In this document: positions 24,232 to 34,343 of the stretch, piece by piece
Numbering within the stretch: position 1 is the first letter of the stretch
Layout: the number at the start of each line of letters is the position of its first letter
Assembly (NCBI RefSeq): GCF_002973525.1
Contig: NZ_PVEN01000002.1
Span: 620,001-684,000, forward strand
DNA from: Paraburkholderia sp. BL21I4N1
Lineage (GTDB): Bacteria > Pseudomonadota > Gammaproteobacteria > Burkholderiales > Burkholderiaceae
Direction: 5' to 3'
DNA length: 64,000 nt
Translations under genes and position numbers: made by a program
The notes under the pieces: generated by a model
What the model was told of the DNA's origin: nothing
Seen by the model: the letters and a program-made list of their open reading frames with translations, nothing else
Database searches by the model: none

Positions 24232-24726
24232 ATGACCTTTGCTACCGCGGACCTGTGCGACGCGCACGAAGATCAGCTGGCGCTCGGCGCCTTACGTGTG
24301 CTCGAGCCGATCTTTCATCTGTTCAGCCGCAGCGAGAGTTTCAGCGGCGAAGCGGTGACGCTCCAGGTCTTCGAAGACAATGCACTCGTGCGCGCCACGC
24401 TCGAGGAGCAGGGCGCGGGCCGGGTGCTGGTGGTCGACGGCGGCGGCAGTCTGCGGTGTGCGCTGGTCGGCGGCAACCTCGCGCAGATCGCGCAGCGTAA
24501 CGGCTGGGCCGGCATCGTCGTGAACGGCTGCGTGCGCGACGCGCTGGAGTTGAACGAAGCCGAGGTCGGCGTGATGGCACTCACCACCCATCCGCGACGT
24601 TGCCAGAAGCTCGGCGGCGGCCAACGCGACGTGCCGGTGCAGTTGCCCGGCGCGCTCGTGCGTCCCGGCGAATGGATCTATGCGGACATCGACGGCGTGC
24701 TGGTTTCCAGCACGGCGCTGGACTGA
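24232..24726 (+). CDS. rraA: RraA-family protein (RNase E regulator / aldolase superfamily)
   Basis: A 164-residue protein with the RraA fold. It starts A-T-A-D-L-C-D-A-H and has the core [16 protein letters not shown] and [13 protein letters not shown]. In E. coli, RraA binds and inhibits RNase E. Close homologues are class II hydroxymethyl-oxoglutarate/oxaloacetate aldolases with the G-x-x-R-D metal and substrate motif, which is present here (G-C-V-R-D). Length and absence of extra domains suit either role. It is divergent from the AraC gene and 78 bp upstream of the next gene. Confidence 0.85.
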   Translation: MTFATADLCDAHEDQLALGALRVLEPIFHLFSRSESFSGEAVTLQVFEDNALVRATLEEQGAGRVLVVDGGGSLRCALVGGNLAQIAQRNGWAGIVVNGCVRDALELNEAEVGVMALTTHPRRCQKLGGGQRDVPVQLPGALVRPGEWIYADIDGVLVSSTALD

Positions 24727-24804
24727 ACCGCGTCTGAACCAGGTCTTGAACCGCGGCTCAAACGGAACTTACCCGACCACCCATCCCAAGGAGAGCAAAC
24801 GACG

Positions 24805-25206
24805 ATGCAAACCGTCTTTGTATACGGCACGTTGCGCGCCGGAGAAGTGAACGACATCCGCGACGCCGCGGTTCGCAATGAGATTGCCTTGCCGAATCTG
24901 CTCGGCACGGCCACGGTTCGTGGCCATCTGTTCGACTTCGGCTCGTATCCGGGGCTGGTGGTCGACGAAGCGGGCGTCGACGTGATCGGCGACGTCTACG
25001 AAATCGAAGACGAACTGGTCGCGGTGCTCGACGAAATCGAAGCGGTGTACCCGGGCGTCGAAGATCGGTTCCTTGCGCGCGAGGTGATGGTGAAAGTGGA
25101 CGGCAACGTCGTGAATTGCCGTTTCTATCCTGTCGCGCCGGCTGCGGTGAAGGGCTTGCCTGAGATTAAATCGGGCGATTGGATCGCGCACCGCGGCACG
25201 CGCTGA
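24805..25206 (+). CDS. Gamma-glutamylcyclotransferase-like (AIG2-type) protein
   Basis: A 133-residue protein starting M-Q-T-V-F-V-Y-G-T-L-R-A-G-E, the Y-G-S/T-L substrate-loop signature of the gamma-glutamylcyclotransferase superfamily. A conserved acidic residue follows in Y-E-I-E-D-E-L. Members release 5-oxoproline from gamma-glutamyl amines; the true substrate here is unknown. Good ribosome binding site (AAGGAG). It probably shares a transcript with rraA and is convergent with aceB. Confidence 0.85.
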   Translation: MQTVFVYGTLRAGEVNDIRDAAVRNEIALPNLLGTATVRGHLFDFGSYPGLVVDEAGVDVIGDVYEIEDELVAVLDEIEAVYPGVEDRFLAREVMVKVDGNVVNCRFYPVAPAAVKGLPEIKSGDWIAHRGTR

Positions 25207-25280
25207 AACGACCGTTGTGCGCAGTTAGCGCGCAAAGCAAGGCGAGACGGCGCAACGCGACGCACAAGTCACCGGGCCAA

Positions 25281-25316
25281 AAAAACGGCCCGGCAAGCTC
25301 ACGCCTGTCGGGCCGT
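25281..25316 (-). terminator. Rho-independent terminator for aceB
   Basis: Inverted repeat ACGGCCCGGCA / TGTCGGGCCGT (one G-T pair) with a 10-nt loop. The A-run on its left side becomes a T-run on the minus strand, so it serves aceB, which ends at 25,459. Confidence 0.75.
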
Positions 25317-25458
25317 CCGGTCGGTCAGTCTTGCGACGCAAGCCGCCTTCGCATCGCGCATGAAGCACAAGTGCCCAAGTGCACACTTGCACCGATCGCG
25401 CAAAGAGAAAGCCGGCTTGCTACCACGTCGTTCGTTGCAGACGCATCCAACGTCCGCG

Positions 25459-27072
25459 TCAGATTTCCTCGTACAGCGGCAGCGTCAGAAAGTCGGTGAA
25501 CTGCTCCGACGTCGACATCTCCTCGAATATCTGCGCGGCGCGCTCATACGGCTTCGTATCGCCGCCCACCGACTGCTTCACATTGTCGAGTTCCTGCGCC
25601 GACAATTCACGCACCAGTTCAGCCGTCACCTTGCGGCCGTCTTCGAGCTTGCCCTTCGGCGAGCGAATCCACTGCCACACCTGCGAGCGCGAAATCTCCG
25701 CCGTGGCGGCGTCTTCCATCAGGTTGTGGATCGGCACGCAACCATTGCCCGCAAGCCATGCGCCCAGGTAGTGAATGCCGACGTTGATGTTGTTGCGCAA
25801 ACCGGCTTCGGTGATTGGCGCTTCCGGACGGAAATCCGTCAGATCGGTGGCCGTGACGAGCACGTCGTCGCGTTGCTTGCTGATCTGGTTCGGCTTGTCG
25901 CCGAGCACCTTGACGAATTCTTCCATCGCGATCGGCACCAATCCCGGATGCGCAACCCAGCCGCCGTCGTAACCGTCGCCGGCATCGCGCGCCTTGTCGG
26001 AACGCACGCCGCCCATCGCCTTGTCGTTCGCGGCCGGATCGTTCTTGATCGGAATTAGCGCGCTCATGCCGCCGATCGCCGGTGCATTGCGACGATGGCA
26101 GGTCTTCAGCAGCAACAGCGCGTAAGCGCGCATGAACGGCGCCGTCATCGTGATCTGCGAACGGTCGGCGAGACAGAAGTCGCGATCGGCCTTGAACTTC
26201 TTGATCGCCGAGAAGATGTAGTCCCAGCGGCCTGCGTTCAGCCCCGAGCTGTGCTCGCGCAGCTCGTACAGAATCTCGTCCATTTCGAACGCGGCGACGA
26301 TCGTTTCGATCAGCACGGTTGCGCGAATCGTGCCGCGCGGCACGCCGACGGCTTCCTGCGCGGCGAGGAAAATGTCGTTCCACAGACGCGCTTCGAGATG
26401 GCTTTCCATCTTCGGCAGATAGAAGTAGGGGCCCGAGCCGCGTGCGACCAGTTCCTTCGCGTTGTGCACCATGAACAGCGCGAAGTCGAAGATCCCGCCC
26501 GACACGCGCTTGCCGTCCACCGTCACGTGCTTCTCGTCGAGATGCCAGCCGCGCGGCCGCACGATCAGCGTGGCGACCTTGTCGTTCAGCGTGTACGACT
26601 TGCCGTTCTGTTCCAGCGAAATCGTTCGACGCACCGCGTCCTTCAGATTGATATGGCCGGTGATCTGGTTGTCCCAGCTCGGCGCATTCGAATCCTCGAA
26701 GTCGGTCATGTACGAGTCCGCGCCCGAATTCAGCGCGTTGATGATCATCTTGCGCTCGACCGGACCGGTGATTTCCACGCGGCGGCATTGCAGATCCTGC
26801 GGCAGCGGTGCGATTTTCCAGTCACCGTCGCGAACGGATTTCGTTTCCGCGAGGAAGTCGGGACGCTCGCCGGCGTCGAGACGCTTCGTGCGTTCCACGC
26901 GAGCCTGCAACAACTGCTGACGGCGCGGTTCGAACGTGCGATGCAGCGCGGCGACGAGTTCCAGCGCTTCGCGCGTGAGAATCGCTTCATAGCCCGGCTC
27001 GATCTCGGCCGTGATTGCCATGCCCTGCGGCAGCGTGAGTGAAGACTGCGACGATGACAGCGGATTCGCCAT
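25459..27072 (-). CDS. aceB: Malate synthase A
   Basis: A 537-residue enzyme that condenses glyoxylate and acetyl-CoA to malate, the second step of the glyoxylate shunt. Visible landmarks are G-A-D-S-Y-M-T-D-F-E-D-S-N-A-P-S-W (Mg and glyoxylate site), R-P-R-G-W-H-L-D-E-K-H and the C-terminal N-I-N-V-G-I-H-Y-L-G-A-W-L-A-G-N-G-C-V-P-I. Length is right for form A. GGAGAAACC precedes the ATG at 27,072; the in-frame start at 27,108 lacks this. It follows the HAD gene on the same strand (82 bp gap). Its partner aceA is 2.9 kb away, not in the same operon. Confidence 0.96.
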   Translation of the reverse strand: MANPLSSSQSSLTLPQGMAITAEIEPGYEAILTREALELVAALHRTFEPRRQQLLQARVERTKRLDAGERPDFLAETKSVRDGDWKIAPLPQDLQCRRVEITGPVERKMIINALNSGADSYMTDFEDSNAPSWDNQITGHINLKDAVRRTISLEQNGKSYTLNDKVATLIVRPRGWHLDEKHVTVDGKRVSGGIFDFALFMVHNAKELVARGSGPYFYLPKMESHLEARLWNDIFLAAQEAVGVPRGTIRATVLIETIVAAFEMDEILYELREHSSGLNAGRWDYIFSAIKKFKADRDFCLADRSQITMTAPFMRAYALLLLKTCHRRNAPAIGGMSALIPIKNDPAANDKAMGGVRSDKARDAGDGYDGGWVAHPGLVPIAMEEFVKVLGDKPNQISKQRDDVLVTATDLTDFRPEAPITEAGLRNNINVGIHYLGAWLAGNGCVPIHNLMEDAATAEISRSQVWQWIRSPKGKLEDGRKVTAELVRELSAQELDNVKQSVGGDTKPYERAAQIFEEMSTSEQFTDFLTLPLYEEI

Positions 27073-27154
27073 GGTTTCTCCTTGGTCGGTCAGATTGCAA
27101 AGATGCAAATGTTGAATTGCGATTGAGGTGCGTCGCGGGGTCCGGTGGAAGCCG

Positions 27155-27982
27155 TCATGCGCCAGGGCTGTGGCGCGTGCGGCCGCTGCCGGGGCCGCTG
27201 TGGCGGCCGGGCGACGCGAGGGTTTTCAGGAAAGCGGGCAGATCGTGCATGCCGCCGCCCGTTCCATGCGGCATGACGCCCAGTTCTTCGACGGGTGCGT
27301 TTTGCCGGTTGAGCCAGAAAGTAGTGAAGCCGAACCATGCCGCGCCGGCCACGTCCCAGCCGTTCGACGACACGAACACGAGCTCGCGCGGTTCCGCGCC
27401 GAAGGCTTGCGTGCCGAGCGTATAAGCGGCGGGCGAGGGTTTGTAGGCGCGCACGGCGTCGACGGACAAGACGTGATCGAACAGGCCCGTCATGCCGGCG
27501 CTCTTCACGGCGATGTCGAGCATTTGCGGGTTGCCGTTCGAGAGAATCGCGAGACGCAGGGGTGAGCTGGCTTCGGCACCCGTCGTGGCTGATCCGGAGG
27601 GCGCCGCGACCGCCGCGGACGACGCCGCCTCGCGCAACAGGCGCAGCGCCGGCACGGCATCGGGGAAGGCGGAGAGGCACGCGTATTCGTCCATCAGACG
27701 TTTTTCGGCCGCGCGGCTCAGCGTGAGCTGACGTTTTTTCGCGGCGAAACGCAGCGCGTCGAGCGTGATGTCCCAGAACGGCCGATAGTGCGCGCCGGCC
27801 GGATCGGCGAGCGTGCGCAGCTGCGTGTATTCGATCTGTTTTTGCCGCCATAACTGCGAAAGCGCGTCGCCATGGCCGGGAAACATCTGCTCCGCGGCAG
27901 CGATTACCGAATGCACGTCGAAAAGCGTGCCGTACGCGTCGAAAATCACTGCTTTAGGGAAAAGTGTCGTTGTGGCCGACAT
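27155..27982 (-). CDS. Haloacid dehalogenase, type II (L-2-haloacid dehalogenase-like)
   Basis: A 275-residue HAD-superfamily hydrolase. The nucleophile is Asp 15 in V-I-F-D-A-Y-G-T-L-F-D. Motif II is L-S-N-G-N, the motif III lysine is in A-Y-K-P-S-P, and the type II dehalogenase end motif is V-S-S-N-G-W-D-V-A-G-A. Members convert L-2-haloacids to D-2-hydroxyacids; glycolate from haloacetate would feed towards glyoxylate and the adjacent malate synthase, which makes the neighbourhood sensible (inference). A 20-residue Ala/Ser/Thr-rich insert near residue 125 is unusual. It is divergent from a LysR gene. Confidence 0.88.
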   Translation of the reverse strand: MSATTTLFPKAVIFDAYGTLFDVHSVIAAAEQMFPGHGDALSQLWRQKQIEYTQLRTLADPAGAHYRPFWDITLDALRFAAKKRQLTLSRAAEKRLMDEYACLSAFPDAVPALRLLREAASSAAVAAPSGSATTGAEASSPLRLAILSNGNPQMLDIAVKSAGMTGLFDHVLSVDAVRAYKPSPAAYTLGTQAFGAEPRELVFVSSNGWDVAGAAWFGFTTFWLNRQNAPVEELGVMPHGTGGGMHDLPAFLKTLASPGRHSGPGSGRTRHSPGA

Positions 27983-28133
27983 TGCCGTGCACTCCTGTCA
28001 GAGGTCAGGACGGATTGTATTAGTGATGCTCAGTGCTAAAAAAGAGGCTAAAGATCACTTGATCTTTTACTTTCATACACCTAATCTGACGCGCACCGAC
28101 CACTTTCCCGCCTCGCTGCGGCGTTGCCCGCCT

Positions 28134-29036
28134 ATGGACCGTTTCAAGCAGATCGAGACTTTCGTCACCGTCGCGGCCAAGGGCAGCCTGTCCGCCGCGG
28201 CGCTCGCCGAGGGCGTTGCGCCGGCGATCATCGGCCGCCGCATCGATGCGCTCGAAGAGCGGCTCGGCGTCAAGTTGCTGGTGCGCACCACGCGCAAGAT
28301 CACGCTGACCTTCGAAGGCTCGGCCTTTCTCGAAGACTGCCAGCGCGTCATTCACGACATGCAGAACGCCGAAGCCAGCGTGTCGGCGGGCGGCGTCAAG
28401 GCGAGCGGCCATTTGCGGCTGTCCGCGCCGGCCGGTTTCGGGCGGCGTCACGTCGCGCCGCTCGTGCCGGCGTTCACCGTCGCGCATCCGGACGTATCGA
28501 TCACGCTCGATCTGTCCGACCGGCTGGTCGATCTGGTCAACGAGGGCTTCGACTGCGCGGTGCGGCTCGGGGAGTTGCCGGATTCGTCGCTGGTGTCGCT
28601 CAAGCTCGGCGAGAACCGCCGCGTGTGCGTCGCGTCGCCGTCGTATCTGAACCGGCGCGGCGCACCGCACACGCTGGCCGATCTCGCGCATCACAACTGT
28701 CTCGCGCTCGGCGCGAGCGCCAATCAGCAGCGCGGCTGGATGTTCCAGCAGGCCGACAAGGTCGTGTCGATCAAGGTGTCCGGCACGATGGAGTGCTCGG
28801 ACGGCGCGGTGCTGCACGAGTGGTGCCTGGAGGGCTATGGTCTCGCGTGGCGTTCGTGGTGGGAAGTCGGCACGGACATCGCCGCCGGGCGCCTCGTCAG
28901 CGTGCTCGATGAATTCGCCGCGCCGCCGATCGGCATTCACGCGGTGTTTCCGCAGCGCCGCCATTTGCCGCTGCGGGTCCGGCTGTTTCTCGACTTTCTC
29001 AAACATACGTACGGCCATCCCGGTTATTGGGGCTGA
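28134..29036 (+). CDS. LysR-family transcriptional regulator
   Basis: A 300-residue regulator. The N-terminal winged HTH begins M-D-R-F-K-Q-I-E-T-F-V-T-V-A-A-K-G-S-L-S-A-A-A-L-A, and the effector-binding domain follows from about residue 90. ATG 28,134 starts exactly at the HTH; upstream in-frame starts would run through the HAD promoter. It is divergent from the HAD-aceB pair, and LysR proteins usually control the divergent gene, so it may regulate that pair; this is inference. Effector unknown. Confidence 0.9.
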   Translation: MDRFKQIETFVTVAAKGSLSAAALAEGVAPAIIGRRIDALEERLGVKLLVRTTRKITLTFEGSAFLEDCQRVIHDMQNAEASVSAGGVKASGHLRLSAPAGFGRRHVAPLVPAFTVAHPDVSITLDLSDRLVDLVNEGFDCAVRLGELPDSSLVSLKLGENRRVCVASPSYLNRRGAPHTLADLAHHNCLALGASANQQRGWMFQQADKVVSIKVSGTMECSDGAVLHEWCLEGYGLAWRSWWEVGTDIAAGRLVSVLDEFAAPPIGIHAVFPQRRHLPLRVRLFLDFLKHTYGHPGYWG

Positions 29037-29197
29037 AGGCGCAGCGCCGGCGCCTGCAACGGGTTTCCGATATACGGACAGACCCTCGCCGGACCCATAC
29101 CCTCGCTTCGGCGACCTACAATCGATTCAGGCGGCTTGCCAGCCGCGCCTCGTGGACGCTGACGCCGTGCTGCGCTGAGCCGGCGACGGAGGGCATC

Positions 29198-29632
29198 ATG
29201 TTCAGGCACATCCTCGTTCCTACCGACGGTTCCGACCTGTCGCGCAAAGCGATCGACGGCGCGATCGATCTCGCGCAGGCCGTCGGCGCGCAAGTCACCG
29301 CTTACGCGTGTCTGCCGCAATATCCGTACTCGCCGTTTTCCGACGTGGTGGTCGAGCCGCCCTCCGAGTTCCTGCAGCGCAGCGAGCGCGAAGCGCGGGT
29401 GCATCTGCGCGAGGTCGAGCAAGCCGGACGGCGGGTCGGCGTCGCGGTGGTGAGCCGCACCAGCGTGCATCCGGCGCCGTATCTCGGCATTATCGAAGCG
29501 GCCGAGCACGGCGGTTGCGACGTGATCTTCATGGCTTCGCACGGCCGGCGCGGTCTGGGCAGTCTGCTGATCGGCAGCGAAACGCAGCGGGTGCTCACGC
29601 ATACGAAGATTCCGGTGATCGTGTATCGCTAG
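29198..29632 (+). CDS. Universal stress protein (UspA family)
   Basis: A 144-residue single-domain Usp. It starts M-F-R-H-I-L-V-P-T-D-G-S-D-L-S and has the ATP-binding motif G-x2-G-x9-S: G-R-R-G-L-G-S-L-L-I-G-S-E-T. These cytoplasmic proteins bind ATP and help survival under stress. GGAGGG precedes the ATG at 29,198. It is alone between the LysR gene and the convergent aceA. Confidence 0.92.
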   Translation: MFRHILVPTDGSDLSRKAIDGAIDLAQAVGAQVTAYACLPQYPYSPFSDVVVEPPSEFLQRSEREARVHLREVEQAGRRVGVAVVSRTSVHPAPYLGIIEAAEHGGCDVIFMASHGRRGLGSLLIGSETQRVLTHTKIPVIVYR

Positions 29633-29942
29633 ACAAGCGCGGCGCCGGGCGACGCGCCGAAAAAAAACGCGCCGGCGATCAGGCCGGCGCGTCCACTGTT
29701 CGCCGCGCAATGCATTGCGCTGGCTTTATCTCCGCCGCTGCGAGTTTGCTCTCTCCCAGATTCCTCGGTCCCGGGGCTGACACGGCCAGAACCGTGGCGC
29801 CCCGATGACGTGCTCCCCCCTGTGACGGCCGCGCTCTGACGGCGCCGCTGGTCGTCTGATTGCCTGCCCGCGCAGGCGCGCCTGTCACGCTCCCGCGATC
29901 AGAGCGTGATCGGACCGCGAGGCGCGTGCGCGTATTGCGTGC
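29633..29942. other. Convergent intergenic region, usp / aceA
   Basis: 310 bp with no credible gene. It contains the hairpin at 29,661-29,692 that would terminate minus-strand transcription from aceA, and nothing else recognised. Confidence 0.5.
29661..29692 (-). terminator. Terminator-like hairpin downstream of aceA
   Basis: Perfect 10-bp arms ACGCGCCGGC / GCCGGCGCGT with a 5-6 nt loop. On the minus strand it is followed by a run of T (A-run at 29,661-29,667). It lies 250 bp past the aceA stop, so an earlier end is also possible. Confidence 0.65.
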
Positions 29943-31250
<1,308 letters not shown>

Positions 31251-31434
31251 GGTGTGCTCCTTGGTTGCCTGTAATGGGTAGGTGACTCTGTCTTCGTCGA
31301 AGCGGCTGGCCGGTTTGGCGTTTCGTTTCGTGAAGTCTTATATAAGAGTCTAGGCAAATCGATGCTGGCGCAATAGACGAGCGGAAGGCTTTTTGTGATA
31401 TTTATTTCTGTTTAAAATCAATTGATTGGGATTG

Positions 31435-31460
31435 TCGTTTCGCATTAAGAAACGATTTTT
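31435..31460. promoter_or_regulatory. Inverted repeat upstream of aceA
   Basis: Perfect 7-bp arms TCGTTTC / GAAACGA with a 7-nt loop, about 185 bp upstream of the aceA start. It may be an operator for a regulator of acetate metabolism. The T-run after it points away from aceA. Confidence 0.35.
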
Positions 31461-31561
31461 CCCATCTTGCAATAGAGGGTCTTGTGCCGTGCAGCACGAT
31501 TTTTTACGACGCAAAAAAATTTCCCACATCGTGAAATTTAGCCGCCCATCAACTTGCGGAC

Positions 31562-31591
31562 GAAAAAAAACCGGTGCCGAAGCACCGGTTT
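31562..31591 (-). terminator. Rho-independent terminator of rhlE
   Basis: Perfect stem AAACCGGTGC / GCACCGGTTT with a four-base loop. On the minus strand it ends in a run of T (A-run at 31,563-31,570). It lies 135 bp beyond the rhlE stop. Confidence 0.9.
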
Positions 31592-31725
31592 CTCCCGACT
31601 GACGAACGGCGCAGGGGCCGTTCGGGTCTTTTTTCAAGCTGACTTGCTGGCATTGCTTGCGTCCGACAAGCGCGCTACGGCTTTGAAGCAGTGTGACGCG
31701 CCATGCCGACTGCGTGAGCGAATAC

Positions 31726-33402
31726 TTAGCTGCCGCGACGCGCCGTACGCGGGCCGTCGTTGCGGCGTGCGCCGTAGCCGCCGTCGCGCGAACCGCCGTA
31801 GCCTTCACGCGAACCGCCGCCGAAGCCGCCTTCACGCGAACCACCTTCACGCGAACCGCCACCGAAGCCACCTTCACGCGAACCGCCGCCAGCCGACTTG
31901 CCGGCCCAGCCGCCGCCGTTGCCGCTGCGCGCACCGCCGCCGTTACCGGCCGGCTTGCCTGCGCCGCTACCGAAGCGACGGCCAGCACCACCACCGTTGC
32001 CACCGCCCGGACGGCCACGGCCGCCAAAGCCAGGACGGCCGCCGTTACCCGACGGAGCCGACTTGCGCGGCTCGAAGCCTGCCACGACGTTGACCGGCAG
32101 CGGCGTGCGCACGAAGCGCTCGATGCGCTTCAGCGCGCCTTGTTCAGCGTGATGCACGAGGCTCACGGCGATACCCGAGCGACCGGCACGGCCGGTACGG
32201 CCGATACGGTGCACGTAGTCTTCGGCAAACTTCGGCAGATCGTAGTTGAACACGTGCGTGATGCCCGGAATGTCGATACCGCGAGCGGCGACGTCCGTGG
32301 CGACCAGCACGCGAACGCGACGCTCGCGCAGTGCCTTGATGGTGCGGTTACGCGCGCCTTGCGGCAGATCGCCGTGCAAAGCAGCCGATTCGAAACCGGC
32401 GTCGGCCAGACGGCCGGCCAGCTGGTCGGCGTCCATCTTGGTGGCCGTGAACACGATGGCCTGGTCGAGGCCTTCGTCGCGCAGCAGATGGTCGAGCAGA
32501 CGATCCTTGTGATCGCGGTCGTCCACGTAGTGAACGGTTTGAGCGATGTTGGTGCGTTGTTCGAGGCGTTGAACGATCTCGATCCGCTCCGGATCCTTCA
32601 GCAGACGGCCCGTCAGCGAACCGATCTTGCCGTCGAGCGTGGCCGAGAACAGCATGGTTTGACGCGTAGCCGGCGTAGCCGCGACGATCGTTTCGATGTC
32701 TTCGATGAAGCCCATGTCGAGCATGCGGTCGGCTTCGTCGAGCACGAGGATCTGCAGCTGCGACAGATCGATACGGCCGCGTTCCAGGTGGTCGATCAGA
32801 CGGCCCGGCGTGGCGACCAGGATTTCCGGGTTCTTTGCCAGCAGCATCAGTTGCTGGCCGTAAGCGACGCCGCCCAGAATGCTGACGGTGCGCAGGCGCT
32901 TCAGATGCTTGCCGTACGTGGCGGCGGCGGTGGTGACCTGCATCGCGAGTTCGCGGGTCGGCGTCAGGACCAGCATAGTCGGACGGGCAACCGGTTGCGG
33001 ACGGCGCGTAGTGCGGGCGCCGTCGGCGGGACGCGGCTCACGCGGCTGGCTGGCTTGCGCCTTTTGCAGTTGCGAGAAACGCTCGATAGCGGGCAGCATG
33101 AACGCGGCGGTCTTGCCCGAACCGGTCGGGCTCGAGACCAGCAGATCGCGGCCGGCGATACCGGCGGGGATGGCGCGTTGCTGAACCGGCGTGGGGTTCT
33201 GGTAACCAGCGGCGGTCAGCGCGGAGACGACATCCGCGGAGAGACCGAGCGACGCGAACGTCGGGCCGGTCGGCGCAGCGGCTTCAGCGGCGACGGCTTC
33301 CGGAGCGGCAGCGACGGCTGCGGCTTGAGCGGGTACGTCGGCGAGACCGAGGGCTTGATCGGCGATGGCGTTCAACGGGCTGGAGGTGTTGCTCGAAGTC
33401 AT
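31726..33402 (-). CDS. rhlE: DEAD-box RNA helicase, RhlE-type
   Basis: A 558-residue ATP-dependent RNA helicase. The N-terminal extension is Ala/Pro-rich. The Q motif is G-Y-Q-N-P-T-P-V-Q-Q, motif I is P-T-G-S-G-K-T-A-A-F, motif II is D-E-A-D, motif III is S-A-T, and motif VI is H-R-I-G-R-T-G-R-A-G. The last 110 residues are Gly/Arg/Ser-rich with repeated G-G-S-R-E-G-G-F-G blocks, an RNA-binding tail. Roles include ribosome assembly and RNA turnover, especially in the cold. An AAGGA site precedes ATG 33,402; a longer in-frame start at 33,492 is not supported. Confidence 0.94.
   Translation of the reverse strand: MTSSNTSSPLNAIADQALGLADVPAQAAAVAAAPEAVAAEAAAPTGPTFASLGLSADVVSALTAAGYQNPTPVQQRAIPAGIAGRDLLVSSPTGSGKTAAFMLPAIERFSQLQKAQASQPREPRPADGARTTRRPQPVARPTMLVLTPTRELAMQVTTAAATYGKHLKRLRTVSILGGVAYGQQLMLLAKNPEILVATPGRLIDHLERGRIDLSQLQILVLDEADRMLDMGFIEDIETIVAATPATRQTMLFSATLDGKIGSLTGRLLKDPERIEIVQRLEQRTNIAQTVHYVDDRDHKDRLLDHLLRDEGLDQAIVFTATKMDADQLAGRLADAGFESAALHGDLPQGARNRTIKALRERRVRVLVATDVAARGIDIPGITHVFNYDLPKFAEDYVHRIGRTGRAGRSGIAVSLVHHAEQGALKRIERFVRTPLPVNVVAGFEPRKSAPSGNGGRPGFGGRGRPGGGNGGGAGRRFGSGAGKPAGNGGGARSGNGGGWAGKSAGGGSREGGFGGGSREGGSREGGFGGGSREGYGGSRDGGYGARRNDGPRTARRGS
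31787..31905. repeat. Imperfect tandem repeats encoding the RhlE Arg/Gly tail
   Basis: Repeats of the form CCTTCACGCGAACC plus CGCCGAAG-like sequence recur about five times. They encode the S-R-E-G-G-F-G-G-G modules (minus strand) and are likely to vary in copy number. Confidence 0.7.
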
Positions 33403-33829
33403 GAGAATCCTTGGTACACAGGGAATTAAAACGTCGGCGCCAATCGGCATACCCAAGTCGTCGGATTCAGCGAGCAAAGAAGCAGCGAGCAAATCGAAAA
33501 ACGGGGGCAGCTCGCGACAATGAAGGCGAGCTTTTCGTTAGAAGCTGTATCGGATGCGACATGCCAACACGGCGTGCCGCCAGCCTGGGACATGATCGCC
33601 CGTAGGGGGCTAGGCAGGAGGGGACAGGTTCTAAACTGGATTGGAGCTAAACGCTACGAGGCGCTGCGCCGCAAAGGCCGCTGGAGGAAAGCCGGGCAGA
33701 GCAGTGAAGCGCAGGCAGTATTCTATAGGGTTTTGTTGCACTGCGCCACTGTTAGGAAACTTCTTAGTGGAAAAAATTGCTTTTTCGGGCTGTGCGGGAG
33801 CACGCCGGGTGGCGAGGGGCGGGGTGTCT

Positions 33830-33863
33830 GGTGTTGCGCGGGCGCGGGTGTTGCGCGGGCGCG
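33830..33863. repeat. Perfect tandem duplication of a 17-bp unit
   Basis: Two adjacent copies of GGTGTTGCGCGGGCGCG at 33,830-33,846 and 33,847-33,863. A recent slippage duplication is the simplest explanation. Confidence 0.85.
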
Positions 33864-33896
33864 CGAGGATTGGGCAAATGGCGCGGATCCTCGCGC
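33861..33896 (-). terminator. Hairpin after acyl-CoA-binding protein gene
   Basis: Perfect arms GCGCGAGGAT / ATCCTCGCGC with a 16-nt loop, 10 bp past the stop codon at 33,906 on the minus strand. No T-run follows, so it may stabilise the mRNA or need Rho. Confidence 0.45.
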
Positions 33897-33905
33897 CAAC
33901 CGTGG

Positions 33906-34175
33906 TCAGGCCGCCGTGCCGTTCTTCAGCGATTCGACGAGTTCCGCGTATTGCTGTTTGGCGGCGTCCTGCGTGGTGCCTTTGAGTGCGCCCCACGCGT
34001 CGTATTTGTACTTGCCGACGATGTCGGTGAAGCCCGGCTTGTCGCCGTGGACGTCGCCTTCGGTCGCCTGCTTGAAAAGCGCGTACAGGCGCAGCAGCGT
34101 GAGGTTGCCCGGACGCTCCGTCAACTGTTTGACGTCTTCCTGGGCTTGCGCAAATTGGATGGTGATGTCGGTCAT
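33906..34175 (-). CDS. Acyl-CoA-binding protein
   Basis: An 89-residue ACBP, a four-helix protein that binds medium- and long-chain acyl-CoA esters in the cytoplasm. Signature residues are L-Y-A-L-F-K-Q-A-T-E-G-D (about 31-42), K-Y-K-Y-D-A-W (about 55-61) and the G-x3-D-A-A-K-Q-Q-Y helix. Length is standard. ACBPs are ubiquitous in eukaryotes but patchy in bacteria. Single gene, divergent from tsaB. Confidence 0.93.
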   Translation of the reverse strand: MTDITIQFAQAQEDVKQLTERPGNLTLLRLYALFKQATEGDVHGDKPGFTDIVGKYKYDAWGALKGTTQDAAKQQYAELVESLKNGTAA

Positions 34176-34343
34176 GTTCGTTTTGCCCGGTAGGCGGGAT
34201 GGGGTTACGGTGGCCGACGATCATAACAATTGCCTGCCGTCCACGGCCCGAGGGCTTATTCCAAACGCCGGCCGCCGCCTTGCGGGCGAACCCGAACCAG
34301 ATTGGCGCGCGCCGTGCCGATGACGCCGATTACAATACGGTCC

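Larger units (their letters stand above)
31251..31725. other. Regulatory region upstream of aceA and terminator region of rhlE
   Basis: 475 bp of markedly lower GC than the genes around it. It holds the rhlE terminator (31,562-31,591), an A/T-rich inverted repeat TCGTTTC / GAAACGA at 31,435-31,455 followed by five T on the + strand, and probably the aceA promoter near 31,320-31,420. No gene seen. Confidence 0.5.
33403..33905. other. Intergenic region between rhlE and acyl-CoA-binding protein gene
   Basis: 503 bp without a credible gene. It contains the upstream region of rhlE, a perfect 17-bp tandem duplication at 33,830-33,863, and a 10-bp-arm hairpin at 33,861-33,896. Open frames crossing here on the + strand have no domains and are G/C-driven. 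Confidence 0.5.

Noticed and set aside
31350..32027. Minus-strand Ala/Val-rich 225-codon frame
   Set aside because: It is an out-of-frame reading of the repeats encoding the RhlE tail and crosses the terminator.
33520..34323. Plus-strand 267-codon frame across the acyl-CoA-binding protein gene
   Set aside because: It runs antisense to a certain gene and through two intergenic regions; composition is not protein-like.
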